Assembly (NCBI GenBank): GCA_037383845.1
Contig: JARRON010000006.1
Span: 1-64,000, forward strand
Direction of reading: 5' to 3'
DNA length: 64,000 nucleotides
DNA from: JARRON01 sp037383845
GTDB taxonomy: Bacteria > Pseudomonadota > Gammaproteobacteria > Steroidobacterales > XN24
The notes beneath the pieces are model-generated. The model saw nothing but the letters and a program-made list of their open reading frames with translations. It searched no databases and was not told where the DNA came from. The position numbers and the translations under genes are program-made. Below, piece by piece: positions 31,751-40,111 of the stretch (position 1 is the first letter of the stretch; the number at the start of each line of letters is the position of its first letter).

Positions 31751-32143
31751 CTAGCGCTTGGAGTACTGGGTGGCGCGGCGGGCCTTGCGCAGGCCGACCT
31801 TCTTGCGCTCGACCGCCCGGGCATCCCGGGTGACGTACCCGGCCTGGCGCAGGGCCGGACGCAGGCTCTCGTCGTAGTCCATCAGCGCCCGGGTCAGCCC
31901 GTGGCGGATCGCGCCGGCCTGGCCGGTGATCCCACCGCCGCTGACCGAAACCTCAACGTCGAACCGGTCGGTCGTGTTGGTCAGCTCCAGCGGCTGGCGG
32001 ACGATCATCTGGCCGGTGCGGCGCCCGAAGAACTCCTCCAGCGTACGGCCGTTGACCATGATCCGGCCGGAGCCGGGCCGCAGGAACACGCGTGCCGAGG
32101 AAGTCTTGCGACGGCCGGTGCCGTAATTGGGCTGTGTGCTCAT
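31751..32143 (-). CDS. rpsI: 30S ribosomal protein S9
   Basis: Full-length (130 residues) S9, with GTGRRKTSSARVFL at the N-terminus, the GGGITGQAGAIRHG loop and the C-terminal SKR tail that reaches the P-site tRNA. It follows rplM by 11 bases, the universal L13-S9 operon. Confidence 0.98.
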   Translation of the reverse strand: MSTQPNYGTGRRKTSSARVFLRPGSGRIMVNGRTLEEFFGRRTGQMIVRQPLELTNTTDRFDVEVSVSGGGITGQAGAIRHGLTRALMDYDESLRPALRQAGYVTRDARAVERKKVGLRKARRATQYSKR

Positions 32144-32154
32144 GTTCAGTCCTG

Positions 32155-32583
32155 TCAGATATCCAGCGCCTGGGGCTGCTGTGCCTCGTGGGGGTGCTCG
32201 GCGCCCGGGAAGACCCGGAGCTTCTTCATCATCTGCCGGCCAAGGGGGTTGCGGGGAAGCATTCCCTTCACCGCCTCCTGAATCACCTGCTCGGGGGCGC
32301 GGTCCAGCCGCTTGCCCAGGGTCTCGGACTTCATGTTGCCCGGATAACCCGTGTGCCGGTAGTAGGTCTTGTCGGCCAGCTTGTTGCCGGTGACGCGCAC
32401 CTTGGCAGCATTAATGACCACGATGTAGTCCCCCGTGTCCACGTGGGGCGTGTACTCGGGCTTGTGCTTGCCCTTCAGGCGGCGCGCCAGCTCGGTCGCA
32501 AGGCGCCCAAGCGTCTTGCCCGACGCATCAACGACATACCAGTCGCGGCGCACTTCTGCCGGCTTGGCGGAAAAGGTCTTCAT
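32155..32583 (-). CDS. rplM: 50S ribosomal protein L13
   Basis: 142 residues from ATG 32583 (MKTFSAKP), the same length as E. coli L13; the frame extends upstream to 32670 through the promoter and that part is excluded. Motifs WYVVDASGKTLGRLAT and GMLPRNPLGRQMMKKLRVF are intact. L13 represses its own operon in E. coli through the mRNA leader; the leader here is about 40 bases. Confidence 0.98.
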   Translation of the reverse strand: MKTFSAKPAEVRRDWYVVDASGKTLGRLATELARRLKGKHKPEYTPHVDTGDYIVVINAAKVRVTGNKLADKTYYRHTGYPGNMKSETLGKRLDRAPEQVIQEAVKGMLPRNPLGRQMMKKLRVFPGAEHPHEAQQPQALDI

Positions 32584-32627
32584 CTGTCCCAGCTCCAGGG
32601 GGTAACCGGATCGGCGAAAAGCCCGCA

Positions 32628-32656
32628 AATATAGAGGAGCCCCTGCAGTCATGCAA
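32628..32656 (-). promoter_or_regulatory. Promoter of the rplM-rpsI operon
   Basis: On the minus strand TTGCAT (32656-32651) and TATATT (32633-32628) are separated by 17 bases, a near-consensus sigma70 promoter. Transcription should start near 32620, giving a short leader to ATG 32583. Confidence 0.85.
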
Positions 32657-32743
32657 GGGCTCGGCCCCATCCAGGCGGGCCGCTCAGTGTACCAGAAAAT
32701 AAGTGGCCAGCCACCCCTTGCGGGGGCCCGACCCCTGAAAAGC

Positions 32744-33055
32744 CTAGATTTTCAGCCGCTCCACGGGGCGGCCGTTCACCAGATGCTCTTCGATGATCTC
32801 GTCGATGTCTTCCCGGTCTACGTAGCTGTACCAGACCCCCTCCGGGTAGACGACGGCCACCGGGCCCTCCTCGCACCGGTCCAGGCATCCGGACTTGTTC
32901 ACGCGCAGCTTGCCCGGACCGAGCAGGTCCATTTCCTTCGCCTTCTGCTTCGCATAGGCAAAAGCCTGCTCGCCGCCGGCGTCGTAACAGCAGGGCCGGT
33001 CGCCCTCCTCCCGGCGGTTGATGCAGAAGAATATGTGACGCTGGTAGTAGGCCAT
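32744..33055 (-). CDS. 2Fe-2S thioredoxin-like ferredoxin
   Basis: A 103-residue ferredoxin of the thioredoxin-like fold (Aquifex Fd/Shethna type). The family cysteines appear as FFCINRREEGDRPCC and NKSGCLDRCEEGP. The protein ends with VDREDIDEIIEEHLVNGRPVERLKI, typical of the family. It is probably cotranscribed with the DUF481 gene 6 bases upstream. A weak CCCC-GCAA-GGGG hairpin follows before the rplM promoter. The electron partner is unknown. Confidence 0.9.
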   Translation of the reverse strand: MAYYQRHIFFCINRREEGDRPCCYDAGGEQAFAYAKQKAKEMDLLGPGKLRVNKSGCLDRCEEGPVAVVYPEGVWYSYVDREDIDEIIEEHLVNGRPVERLKI

Positions 33056-33061
33056 GGGTGT

Positions 33062-33793
33062 CTAGAAAGCGTAGTCCAGTCCCACTGTCGTGTAGAAATC
33101 GCTGTTGGCCGTGCCAGGCGCGACGTCGGTGTTGTGCTTCACCAGGTAGCTGGCCTTGAAACCAAGATTCCCCACGATGGTCGTGCGAAGGCCGGTCTCG
33201 CTCTCAAGATAGGTGTTGTCCTGGGACCACTCCAGGCGAAGGTTCTGGAAGAATTCCGCGGAGTCGGAAAGGGTCCACACATAGCCGAGCCCGGCCGTGG
33301 CCATCACGCCATCCTGCTCCGTGCCGTCGGCCAGCTCCGCCCAGCGGTAACCGGCGCCGATCTCGCCCTTGAGGTAATGGGTGCCGTTGTCGATGAGCAC
33401 GCGGCCATAACCCACGCTGGGCAGCCATTCCTCGCGCACCCCGCCGAAGAGATCCTTGCGCCACTGCAGCCGGGCGTAGAAGTAGTCATCCTCGGTCCAG
33501 TAGTAATTGGCGGTGCCGCGGAGGTCGTACCGCTCCTCCGTGTCCACGTTCTCTTCTTCGCGCTTCATGAAACGCGCCTCGCCGTCGTAGACCCAGGGTC
33601 CGTCCGTGTTGTACTCGGCGACCAGGTCACCGGCGATGCCGAGGTTGTCGGTGTTGCCACGGGACTGGTTCAGACCGAACGTGGCCGAACCGGACAGCCC
33701 GGGCTCCTTCTCCTCTTCGGCGGCTGCGGCCAGCGCGGGCTGGATCGCCACCAGGACGACTGCCGCAAGCGCGGAATTTCGAAAGGTTTTCAT
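33062..33793 (-). CDS. DUF481 family outer-membrane protein
   Basis: A 243-residue precursor from ATG 33793, with GGGGAGA as ribosome site. Residues 1-23 are a signal peptide ending ALAAAAEE. The mature part is a DUF481 (YdiY-like) beta-barrel: GLSGSATFGLNQSRGNTDNLG, alternating aromatic strands (YFYARLQWRKDLFGG) and the terminal Phe (TVGLDYAF). The frame extends to 33931 but lacks a signal there. Function unknown; YdiY is acid-inducible in E. coli. Confidence 0.88.
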   Translation of the reverse strand: MKTFRNSALAAVVLVAIQPALAAAAEEEKEPGLSGSATFGLNQSRGNTDNLGIAGDLVAEYNTDGPWVYDGEARFMKREEENVDTEERYDLRGTANYYWTEDDYFYARLQWRKDLFGGVREEWLPSVGYGRVLIDNGTHYLKGEIGAGYRWAELADGTEQDGVMATAGLGYVWTLSDSAEFFQNLRLEWSQDNTYLESETGLRTTIVGNLGFKASYLVKHNTDVAPGTANSDFYTTVGLDYAF

Positions 33794-33897
33794 AGGTTCT
33801 CCCCGATACGCGTGCGTGCCTGTCCCGGCCGTGCCCGGCCGCGAGTCCGGCAAAGCCGCGTAGAATACTACAGCCGCCCCCGGCGCAAGACCCCCGC

Positions 33898-35124
33898 ATG
33901 GAACCGTCTCCTCCGAAGCCCTCGTTCCCAACGGACCTGGCCGACCGGTGCGTCAAGTGTGGCCTGTGCCTGCCTCACTGCCCCACGTATCGCCTGGCCG
34001 GTGTGGAAGGCGAGTCACCGCGGGGACGGATCGCGCTGATGCAGGGCGTCGCCAGCGGCCGGCTGGCGGCCGGCGCGGGGCTCCGCCGCCACATCGACCA
34101 GTGCCTTGCCTGCCGGGCCTGCGAGTCCGTCTGTCCGGCCGGCGTGCCTTATGGCCAGATCCTGGACGCCGGTCGGGCCATGCTCGCGGCAAGCCCGGAC
34201 GCCCCCCGGCAGGCATCATCACTGCGCTGGCTGTTCCGACGGCCAGGGCTGGCCGGGATGCTGGTCAACCTGGCCAGGGTCACGGGCCTGGCCGGTCGGG
34301 TTGCCGGCTCCGGCGTCCTGCCCGGGCGTCTGGGCCGCGCCGCTGCGCTGCTGCCGCCGGGGGCGCGGCCCTTCCGGGCAACCCGCACCGGCAGGCGACG
34401 AGACCCGGGGGCTCGAAGCGTGCAGCTGTTCACGGGCTGCGTCAGCAGGTCCATGGACCACAGGACCCTGGCGGATGCCGTACGCCTCCTGGAAGCTGCG
34501 GGATTCCAGGTCGAGATCCCGGCCGGCCAGGGCTGCTGCGGCGCCATGGACCAGCACGGGGGACACCCGGAGATGGCCCGGCGCCTGGCACAACGGAATG
34601 TCCGGGCCTTCGCCGGCAGCGAGGCAGTCGCCACCGTGGCCACCGGCTGCGCGTCCACCCTGTGCGAGTATGGCCGGCTGGCTCCGGAGAACGGCGAGGC
34701 CTTCGGCCGCCGCGTCCGGGATGTCTCGGAACTGGTCGCGGATGCGCCGCTGGGTCTGCGGCCCCCACCCTGGAAGAAAGTCAGCCTGCACCTGCCCTGC
34801 ACGCAGAGGAACGTCACCGGCACCGGAGAGGCCACACGCCGGCTGCTGACCCGGTTGCCGGGCGTGGAGCTGTCGGAGCTGCCGGCGGGATGCTGCGGCG
34901 CCGCCGGGGAAATGTTCCTGTCCCGGCCGGAACTGTCCGACGCCTTGCTGGCGCCGCTGATCGAGACCCTGGCGGCGGAGCCCCCGGACGCCGTGGCGAC
35001 CTCCAACGTGGGCTGCATGCTGCACCTTTCCGCGGGTCTCCGGCGGGCGGGGCTGGACATCCCGGTGCTGCATCCGGTGAGCGTGGCTGTCGCCGGCCTG
35101 GCCAGCGACCAGGGTGTAGACTAG
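33898..35124 (+). CDS. GlcF-like iron-sulfur subunit of glycolate oxidase
   Basis: A 408-residue protein with two 4Fe-4S motifs at the N-terminus, CVKCGLCLPHCP and CLACRACESVCP, and two CCG-type domains further on (GCCGAMDQHG and GCCGAAGEMF). This is the layout of GlcF, which passes electrons from glycolate oxidation. GlcD and GlcE are not in the window, so it may serve another lactate/glycolate-type dehydrogenase. A TAGAAT box at 33861 is the likely promoter, divergent from DUF481. Confidence 0.87.
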   Translation: MEPSPPKPSFPTDLADRCVKCGLCLPHCPTYRLAGVEGESPRGRIALMQGVASGRLAAGAGLRRHIDQCLACRACESVCPAGVPYGQILDAGRAMLAASPDAPRQASSLRWLFRRPGLAGMLVNLARVTGLAGRVAGSGVLPGRLGRAAALLPPGARPFRATRTGRRRDPGARSVQLFTGCVSRSMDHRTLADAVRLLEAAGFQVEIPAGQGCCGAMDQHGGHPEMARRLAQRNVRAFAGSEAVATVATGCASTLCEYGRLAPENGEAFGRRVRDVSELVADAPLGLRPPPWKKVSLHLPCTQRNVTGTGEATRRLLTRLPGVELSELPAGCCGAAGEMFLSRPELSDALLAPLIETLAAEPPDAVATSNVGCMLHLSAGLRRAGLDIPVLHPVSVAVAGLASDQGVD

Positions 35125-35129
35125 CGTCG

Positions 35130-35774
35130 ATGGAGCCGCGCAGCCTCACTCCGGTAGACCGCCTCCTGGGCCGGCTGGACCAGGCGGTGCGAACCGTCTT
35201 CACGCCGCCGCCACGACCCTCCCGGCCGAACCCCGCCGGCGACGCCTCCGACGCCCCCATGACCGACCCGGAGCGGCGTCACGCCGCGGGTCTGATGCGG
35301 GTCAACCACGCCGGCGAAATCATGGCCCAGGGCCTGTACCAGGGCCAGGCGATGACGGCCAGGCTTGGCGAAGTCCGCGAGGCGATGGAACAAGCCGCAC
35401 GGGAGGAGTTCGATCACCTGGCGTGGTGCGAGGAACGGCTCGTGGAGCTGGGCAGCCAGCCCAGCAGGCTCAACCCCCTGTGGTACGCCGGCGCGTTTGC
35501 TCTGGGCGCCGGGGCCGGGCTGGCCGGCGACCGGTGGAGCCTGGGATTCGTGTCCGAGACCGAGGCCCAGGTCGTCAGTCACCTGGACAGCCATCTCGGC
35601 CGCCTTCCGGACAGGGACACGCGCAGTCGCGCCATCATCAAGCAGATGAAGGAAGACGAGGAGCGTCACGGGGCCGAGGCCCGGGAAGCCGGCGGCGCGC
35701 CCCTGCCGGCGCCGGCGAAGGGCCTGATGCAGCTCATGTCACGGGTGATGACCCGCACCGCGTACTGGATCTGA
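35130..35774 (+). CDS. coq7: Coq7-type 3-demethoxyubiquinol 3-hydroxylase
   Basis: A diiron hydroxylase for the C6 hydroxylation of the ubiquinone ring, the role of UbiF in enterics. The 214-residue protein has the carboxylate-bridged ligands in MRVNHAGEIMAQGLY, EEFDHLAWCEERL, SETEAQVVSHL and MKEDEERHGAEA. It starts 5 bases after the GlcF-like stop, so the two are cotranscribed or the gene uses a TAGACT box at 35117. Membrane association through the central hydrophobic segment is expected. Confidence 0.93.
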   Translation: MEPRSLTPVDRLLGRLDQAVRTVFTPPPRPSRPNPAGDASDAPMTDPERRHAAGLMRVNHAGEIMAQGLYQGQAMTARLGEVREAMEQAAREEFDHLAWCEERLVELGSQPSRLNPLWYAGAFALGAGAGLAGDRWSLGFVSETEAQVVSHLDSHLGRLPDRDTRSRAIIKQMKEDEERHGAEAREAGGAPLPAPAKGLMQLMSRVMTRTAYWI

Positions 35775-35909
35775 CCGCCTCCGGAGCGCCGCCCCGCCAT
35801 CCTTCGGCCGCCGCAGGACCGGCCCCGGCTTGCCCCATGCCCCGCGGCTGGGTTAAAAGGGCTGGCGTCCCGCCGCTTTACATAAGTAAGAAGCCCCGAG
35901 AGGTCCTCG

Positions 35910-36590
35910 ATGACTGAGCTTCCCAAAGGTCCGGCCGACGTTCCCGCCATGAAGCGATTCCTTAGCCTGTGCCGGATCCGCAGCGTCCCGGCCAAGACGG
36001 TGGTCATCCACGCAGGCGACCTGCCCGACATCCTCTATTACATCGTGGACGGCTCCGTGGAGGTCATGATCGAGGACGAGGACGGCCACGAGATGGTGCT
36101 GGCCTACCTCAACAAGGGCCAGTTTTTCGGCGAGATGGGGCTGTTCTGGGAGCAGCCGACGCGCAGCGCCTGGGTGCGGACCCGCACCGCCTGCGAACTT
36201 GCCGAGATGACCTATCCCCGCTTTCGACAGGTGGCCAACGAGAATCCCGGGCTGCTGTTCGAGCTGGCCACCCAGCTGGCCACCCGGCTGGAGCGGACCA
36301 ACCGCAAGCTCGGCGACCTGGCCTTCGTAGACGTCACGGGCCGGATCGCCCACGCCATCATGGACCTGTGCAACGAACCCGATGCCATGACCCATCCGGA
36401 CGGCATGCAGATCAAGGTGAGCCGCCAGGAGCTGTCCAGGCTGGTGGGCTGCTCCCGGGAGATGGCCGGCCGCGTGCTGAAGGTGCTGGAGGAGCAGGGA
36501 CTGCTGACCGCCCGCGGCAAGACCATCGTGGTCTTCGGCGTGCGCCCGAAGCCCATCTCTGCTCGCGCGCAGGATTCCCAGGCCGGCTAG
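35910..36590 (+). CDS. crp: CRP/Vfr-type cAMP receptor protein
   Basis: A 226-residue CRP-family activator. The cyclic nucleotide pocket is intact: FGEMGLF (73-79) and RSAWVR with R85 and S86, as in E. coli CRP. The HTH region (171-190, SRQELSRLVGCSREMAGRVL) and the following KTIVVFGVR match CRP/Vfr. Its last base pairs overlap rpe: CTAG at 36587-36590 is the stop of both genes on opposite strands. A TTTACATAAGTAAG stretch at 35877-35890 may hold the promoter. Confidence 0.9.
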   Translation: MTELPKGPADVPAMKRFLSLCRIRSVPAKTVVIHAGDLPDILYYIVDGSVEVMIEDEDGHEMVLAYLNKGQFFGEMGLFWEQPTRSAWVRTRTACELAEMTYPRFRQVANENPGLLFELATQLATRLERTNRKLGDLAFVDVTGRIAHAIMDLCNEPDAMTHPDGMQIKVSRQELSRLVGCSREMAGRVLKVLEEQGLLTARGKTIVVFGVRPKPISARAQDSQAG

Positions 36591-37285
36591 GCCTCCTGGC
36601 CGCCCTGCTCGTCCTCTGCCGACCCGCTGATCTCGCGGCGCATGGCCGCGATGGTGCTGCCGTAGTCCCCTGAACCGAAGATGGCCGACCCGGCCACGAA
36701 GGTGTCGGCCCCGGCCCGCGCGATGGCGGCGATGTTGTCCACCTTGACGCCGCCGTCCACCTCCAGCCGGATGTCCCGGCCGCTGTCATCGATGATGCGA
36801 CGGGCCTCGGCAATCTTGCCCAGCGCTGCGGGGATGAATTTCTGCCCGCCGAAGCCGGGATTCACGGACATGATGAGCACCATGTCCACCTTGTCGATGA
36901 CGTAATCGAGCCACGACAGCGGCGTGGCGGGGTTGAATACCAGACCGGAGCGACAGCCGGCATCCCGCACCAGCTGCAGGCTGCGGTCCACGTGCTCGCT
37001 GGCCTCCGGGTGGAACGTGATCCAGCTGGCGCCCGCGGCGGCGAAGGACTCAATAAGGGCGTCCACGGGCTTGACCATGAGGTGGACGTCGATGGGGGCC
37101 TCCACTCCGTAGTTGCGAAGGGCCTCGCAGACCATGGGGCCGATCGTGAGATTCGGCACGTAATGGTTGTCCATCACGTCGAAGTGAATGATGTCGGCGC
37201 CGGCGTCCAGGACGGCATCCACTTCCTCGCCCAGCCGGGCGAAATCGGCCGACAGGATGGAGGGTGCAATCAGGTAGTCGCTCAT
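36587..37285 (-). CDS. rpe: Ribulose-phosphate 3-epimerase
   Basis: It interconverts ribulose-5-phosphate and xylulose-5-phosphate. The 232-residue TIM barrel has IAPSILSADFARLG, IHFDVMDNHYVPNLTIGP and MSVNPGFGGQKF with the conserved metal and catalytic residues, and EVDGGVK near the end. ATG 37285 is used; an extension to 37324 is unlike the family. It is convergent with crp. Confidence 0.97.
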   Translation of the reverse strand: MSDYLIAPSILSADFARLGEEVDAVLDAGADIIHFDVMDNHYVPNLTIGPMVCEALRNYGVEAPIDVHLMVKPVDALIESFAAAGASWITFHPEASEHVDRSLQLVRDAGCRSGLVFNPATPLSWLDYVIDKVDMVLIMSVNPGFGGQKFIPAALGKIAEARRIIDDSGRDIRLEVDGGVKVDNIAAIARAGADTFVAGSAIFGSGDYGSTIAAMRREISGSAEDEQGGQEA

Positions 37286-37369
37286 GGACTGCTGGCTCCG
37301 GTTCTCGCGGTGGGCGGCGTTCACTTTAACCCGATGGCGCCCGGTCCGCAGCGCGCCCCGGCCTGTGGT

Positions 37370-38152
37370 CTACTTCAGGTTCCGAGCGGCCCGCACAAGG
37401 TCCCAGGCCCCGCGGATCTCCCGCGTGCGCGCCTCTGCCACGGGGATCATCGACTCGGGCATGCCGCGGGCCCGCAGCTTGTCCGGATGATGCTGGTTCA
37501 TGAGCCGGCGGTAAGCCAGCTTGGCGTCCGCGTCGCTGGTTCGGGCGGTGATGCCCAGCACCTTGTAGGCCTGCTCCAGGGATTGCCGCTGGACCGGGAC
37601 CTGGCTTCGGGCCCCGGCCCCGGTGGCGGCCATGCGCAGCAGGGCCTCGATCTGGGCCATGTCGACGCGGGTCAGCTCGAGGGCCTGCGCGACCCGCCAC
37701 AGAACCGCCCGGCTGGCGGGCGCCAGGGTCCCGCCGGCCAGTGCCGCTTCCATCTGGATTTCCAGGAACGCCCGCCGCAGGCTGCGACGATTCCCGCAGG
37801 CTTCCGTCAGACGCTCCACCCGGGCCTCCAGCGGCCAGTCCTGCGCCTTGCCCTCGCGGAACAGCCGCACGGCCTCGGCGGTCTGCGCCGGGTCCAGCCT
37901 CATGCGGGACATGATCTGGCGGGCCGCGTCGATCTCCGCCTCGGTGACCCGGCCGTCGGCCTTGGCCACATGCCCCATCACGCCGAAAGTGGTCTCGAAG
38001 AACAGCCGCCCGACGCCGGCCCAGCTGGCGCCGGAGCGACGCTCCACGCCCTTGTCATACTGGTGGCCCAGGAAAGCGCCCACGACCGCGCCCACAGGCC
38101 CGCCGGTGACGGTCCCCAGCAGGGTCCCCACCAGCTTGCCCGTCCAGCTCAT
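37370..38152 (-). CDS. djlA: DjlA-like membrane-anchored J-domain protein (TerB-DnaJ)
   Basis: A 260-residue protein: an N-terminal membrane anchor (GKLVGTLLGTVTGGPVGAVVG), a TerB-like helical domain (KADGRVTEAEIDAARQIM ...), then a C-terminal J domain with the HPD motif (NQHHPDKL) that stimulates DnaK. The layout and length match E. coli DjlA. ATG 38152 aligns with the DjlA start; the open frame to 38425 is not coding. The substrate of the co-chaperone is unknown. Confidence 0.9.
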   Translation of the reverse strand: MSWTGKLVGTLLGTVTGGPVGAVVGAFLGHQYDKGVERRSGASWAGVGRLFFETTFGVMGHVAKADGRVTEAEIDAARQIMSRMRLDPAQTAEAVRLFREGKAQDWPLEARVERLTEACGNRRSLRRAFLEIQMEAALAGGTLAPASRAVLWRVAQALELTRVDMAQIEALLRMAATGAGARSQVPVQRQSLEQAYKVLGITARTSDADAKLAYRRLMNQHHPDKLRARGMPESMIPVAEARTREIRGAWDLVRAARNLK

Positions 38153-38369
38153 GAGCGCGAAACGGGGCTCGCCCGCAGACGGGGCCATATTTGACGGGCC
38201 AGCCGGGCCTCGCGGAGAATTTCGGGATTCACTGCATGTCCCTTCCAGCGAGCCACATGGTATCAGCCCCCGCCAGCGTCGAAAGCTCTGCCAGAGGGCG
38301 GCGTCAGGGCGCCCGGGCAGCGGCCGCCGGGGACCGCCGCCGCCCGGCCAGCCGGGACGAGAGGACCTC

Positions 38370-39266
38370 ATGAGCACTGTTTTCGAGTCCCACCTGCCCG
38401 GCCTGGAGCTGGTCCACCGGGGCAAGGTGAGAGACGTCTACGCCGTGGACGACGCCACTCTCTTGATGGTCGCCACCGACCGCCTGTCGGCCTTCGACGT
38501 GGTGCTGCCCGATCCGATTCCTGGCAAGGGGGAAATCCTCAACCAGATGTCCCTTTTCTGGTTTGACCGCACCGCGGGGCTGGTACCGAATCATGTCGTT
38601 CCGAGGCCCGTTGAGGAGGTGCTGCCGGCGGATGCCAATCCCGAGGACTACCGGCTGCGCAGCGTCGTGACCCGGCGGCTGAGACCCCTTCCGGTGGAAG
38701 CCGTGGCCCGGGGCTATCTGATCGGATCGGGCTGGAAGGATTACCAGGCCACCGGCGAGGTCTGCGGCATCACCCTGCCGAAAGACCTGCGCATGGCCGA
38801 CCGCCTTCCGGAGCCGATCTTCACCCCCGCCACCAAGGCCGCGGCCGGCGAGCACGACGAGAACATCGGCTTTAACGAAGTGGTGGCGGCCATCGGCAGG
38901 GAGCTGGCGGAGCAAGTGCGCAAGCTCACGCTCCAGATCTATACCCGCGCCGCCGAATACGCCCTTCGCCGGGGCATCATCATCGCCGACACAAAGCTGG
39001 AGTTCGGGCTGGACCCGGCAGGCAACCTGTTCCTGATCGACGAAGTGCTCACCCCCGATTCGTCCCGGTTCTGGCCGGCGGACCAGTGGCAGCCCGGCAG
39101 CAGCCCACCGAGCTTCGACAAGCAGTACGTCCGGGACTACCTGGAAACGCTGGACTGGGACAAGACAGCTCCCGGCCCGAAGCTGCCCGGCGAGGTGATC
39201 ACCGGCACCGTGGACCGCTACCGGGAAGCCCTCAGGCGCCTGACCGCAACGCCCAGCGGCGAATGA
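38370..39266 (+). CDS. purC: Phosphoribosylaminoimidazole-succinocarboxamide synthase
   Basis: SAICAR synthase, step 7 of purine synthesis. The 298-residue length is that of the long (plant/yeast-like) form found in many gammaproteobacteria. HRGKVRDVYAVDD, GYLIGSGWKDYQATGEVCGI and IIADTKLEFG are family motifs. Its 3' end overlaps the BtuF-like gene on the other strand by 35 bases. Other purine genes, purE and purK, lie at 44.6-46.2 kb. Confidence 0.97.
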   Translation: MSTVFESHLPGLELVHRGKVRDVYAVDDATLLMVATDRLSAFDVVLPDPIPGKGEILNQMSLFWFDRTAGLVPNHVVPRPVEEVLPADANPEDYRLRSVVTRRLRPLPVEAVARGYLIGSGWKDYQATGEVCGITLPKDLRMADRLPEPIFTPATKAAAGEHDENIGFNEVVAAIGRELAEQVRKLTLQIYTRAAEYALRRGIIIADTKLEFGLDPAGNLFLIDEVLTPDSSRFWPADQWQPGSSPPSFDKQYVRDYLETLDWDKTAPGPKLPGEVITGTVDRYREALRRLTATPSGE

Positions 39267-40044
39267 TGCCATGCAGCGCCTCGACCCCGTCGCCCAGGGC
39301 GGCGGGCCCGGGCTGCAGTATGAGAGCGGACTTCACCTCGTGGAGCTCACCATGCGCGACGGCCGGGATGCGCTCCCAGCCCGGTCGACCAGCCACCCGT
39401 CCCGGCCGGAATTTCTTGCCGCACCAGGACCCGATAATGATGTCCGGCGCCCGCCGGGCCACTTCTCCCGGATCGGCGATGATCCGCCCGCGGGCCAGGG
39501 AAGACACGGCCAGTTCCGGGAAAATGTCGTCGCCCCCGGCCAGACCCACGAGTTCCGAGACCCACCCTATGCCCGAGATCATCGGGTCGTCCCACTCCTC
39601 GAAGTAGACCCAGGGCCGTCGCGGCAGGGCCGCGGCTGACTCCGCAACGGCCGCCAGCCGCGCCCGCAGCTGCCCGGCCAGGTCCCGGGCCTTCTCCGGA
39701 CAACCGATGAGACCCCCCAGCACGTGGAGCATGGAGAAAATCCCGGCCACGCTTCGCTGGTTGAAGACGTGCACTGCCACTCCCTGTCGCACGAGTTCCG
39801 CCGCGATATCCGCCTGCATATCCGAGAACCCGAGAACCAGGTCGGGTTCCAGGTCGAGAATCCGGTCGATCTTTGCGCTGGTGAAGGCCGAGACCCTGGG
39901 CTTCTCCCGCCGCGCCCGGGCCGGCCGCACCGTGAAGCCGGAAATGCCCACGATGCGCTGTTCCTCGCCCATGAGGTACAGCGCTTCCGTTGTCTCCTCG
40001 GTCAGACAGACGATTCGGCGGGGATGCGGATCGGCCTCGGCCAT
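39232..40044 (-). CDS. BtuF-like cobalamin-binding protein without signal peptide
   Basis: A 270-residue protein of the type-III periplasmic-binding fold: RRIVCLTEETTEALYLMG, EPDLVLGFSDMQADIAAELV and WVSELVGLAGGDDIFP match BtuF/cobalamin-binding proteins. There is no signal peptide or lipobox, so it is cytosolic as annotated, unless a start further upstream were used; none was found. No BtuC/BtuD genes are near. Binding of corrinoid or another metal complex is an inference. Confidence 0.83.
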   Translation of the reverse strand: MAEADPHPRRIVCLTEETTEALYLMGEEQRIVGISGFTVRPARARREKPRVSAFTSAKIDRILDLEPDLVLGFSDMQADIAAELVRQGVAVHVFNQRSVAGIFSMLHVLGGLIGCPEKARDLAGQLRARLAAVAESAAALPRRPWVYFEEWDDPMISGIGWVSELVGLAGGDDIFPELAVSSLARGRIIADPGEVARRAPDIIIGSWCGKKFRPGRVAGRPGWERIPAVAHGELHEVKSALILQPGPAALGDGVEALHGIIRRWALRSGA

Positions 40045-40111
40045 GGCCGCCCGACCTTAGCCTGCACTCCCGCGCCTTGCCAGTGGGAGGACAGCGTGCA
40101 ACGCTTCTGCA

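Noticed and set aside
32584..32627. L13 autoregulatory leader structure
   Set aside because: The leader is only about 40 bases, and no convincing structured element could be drawn.
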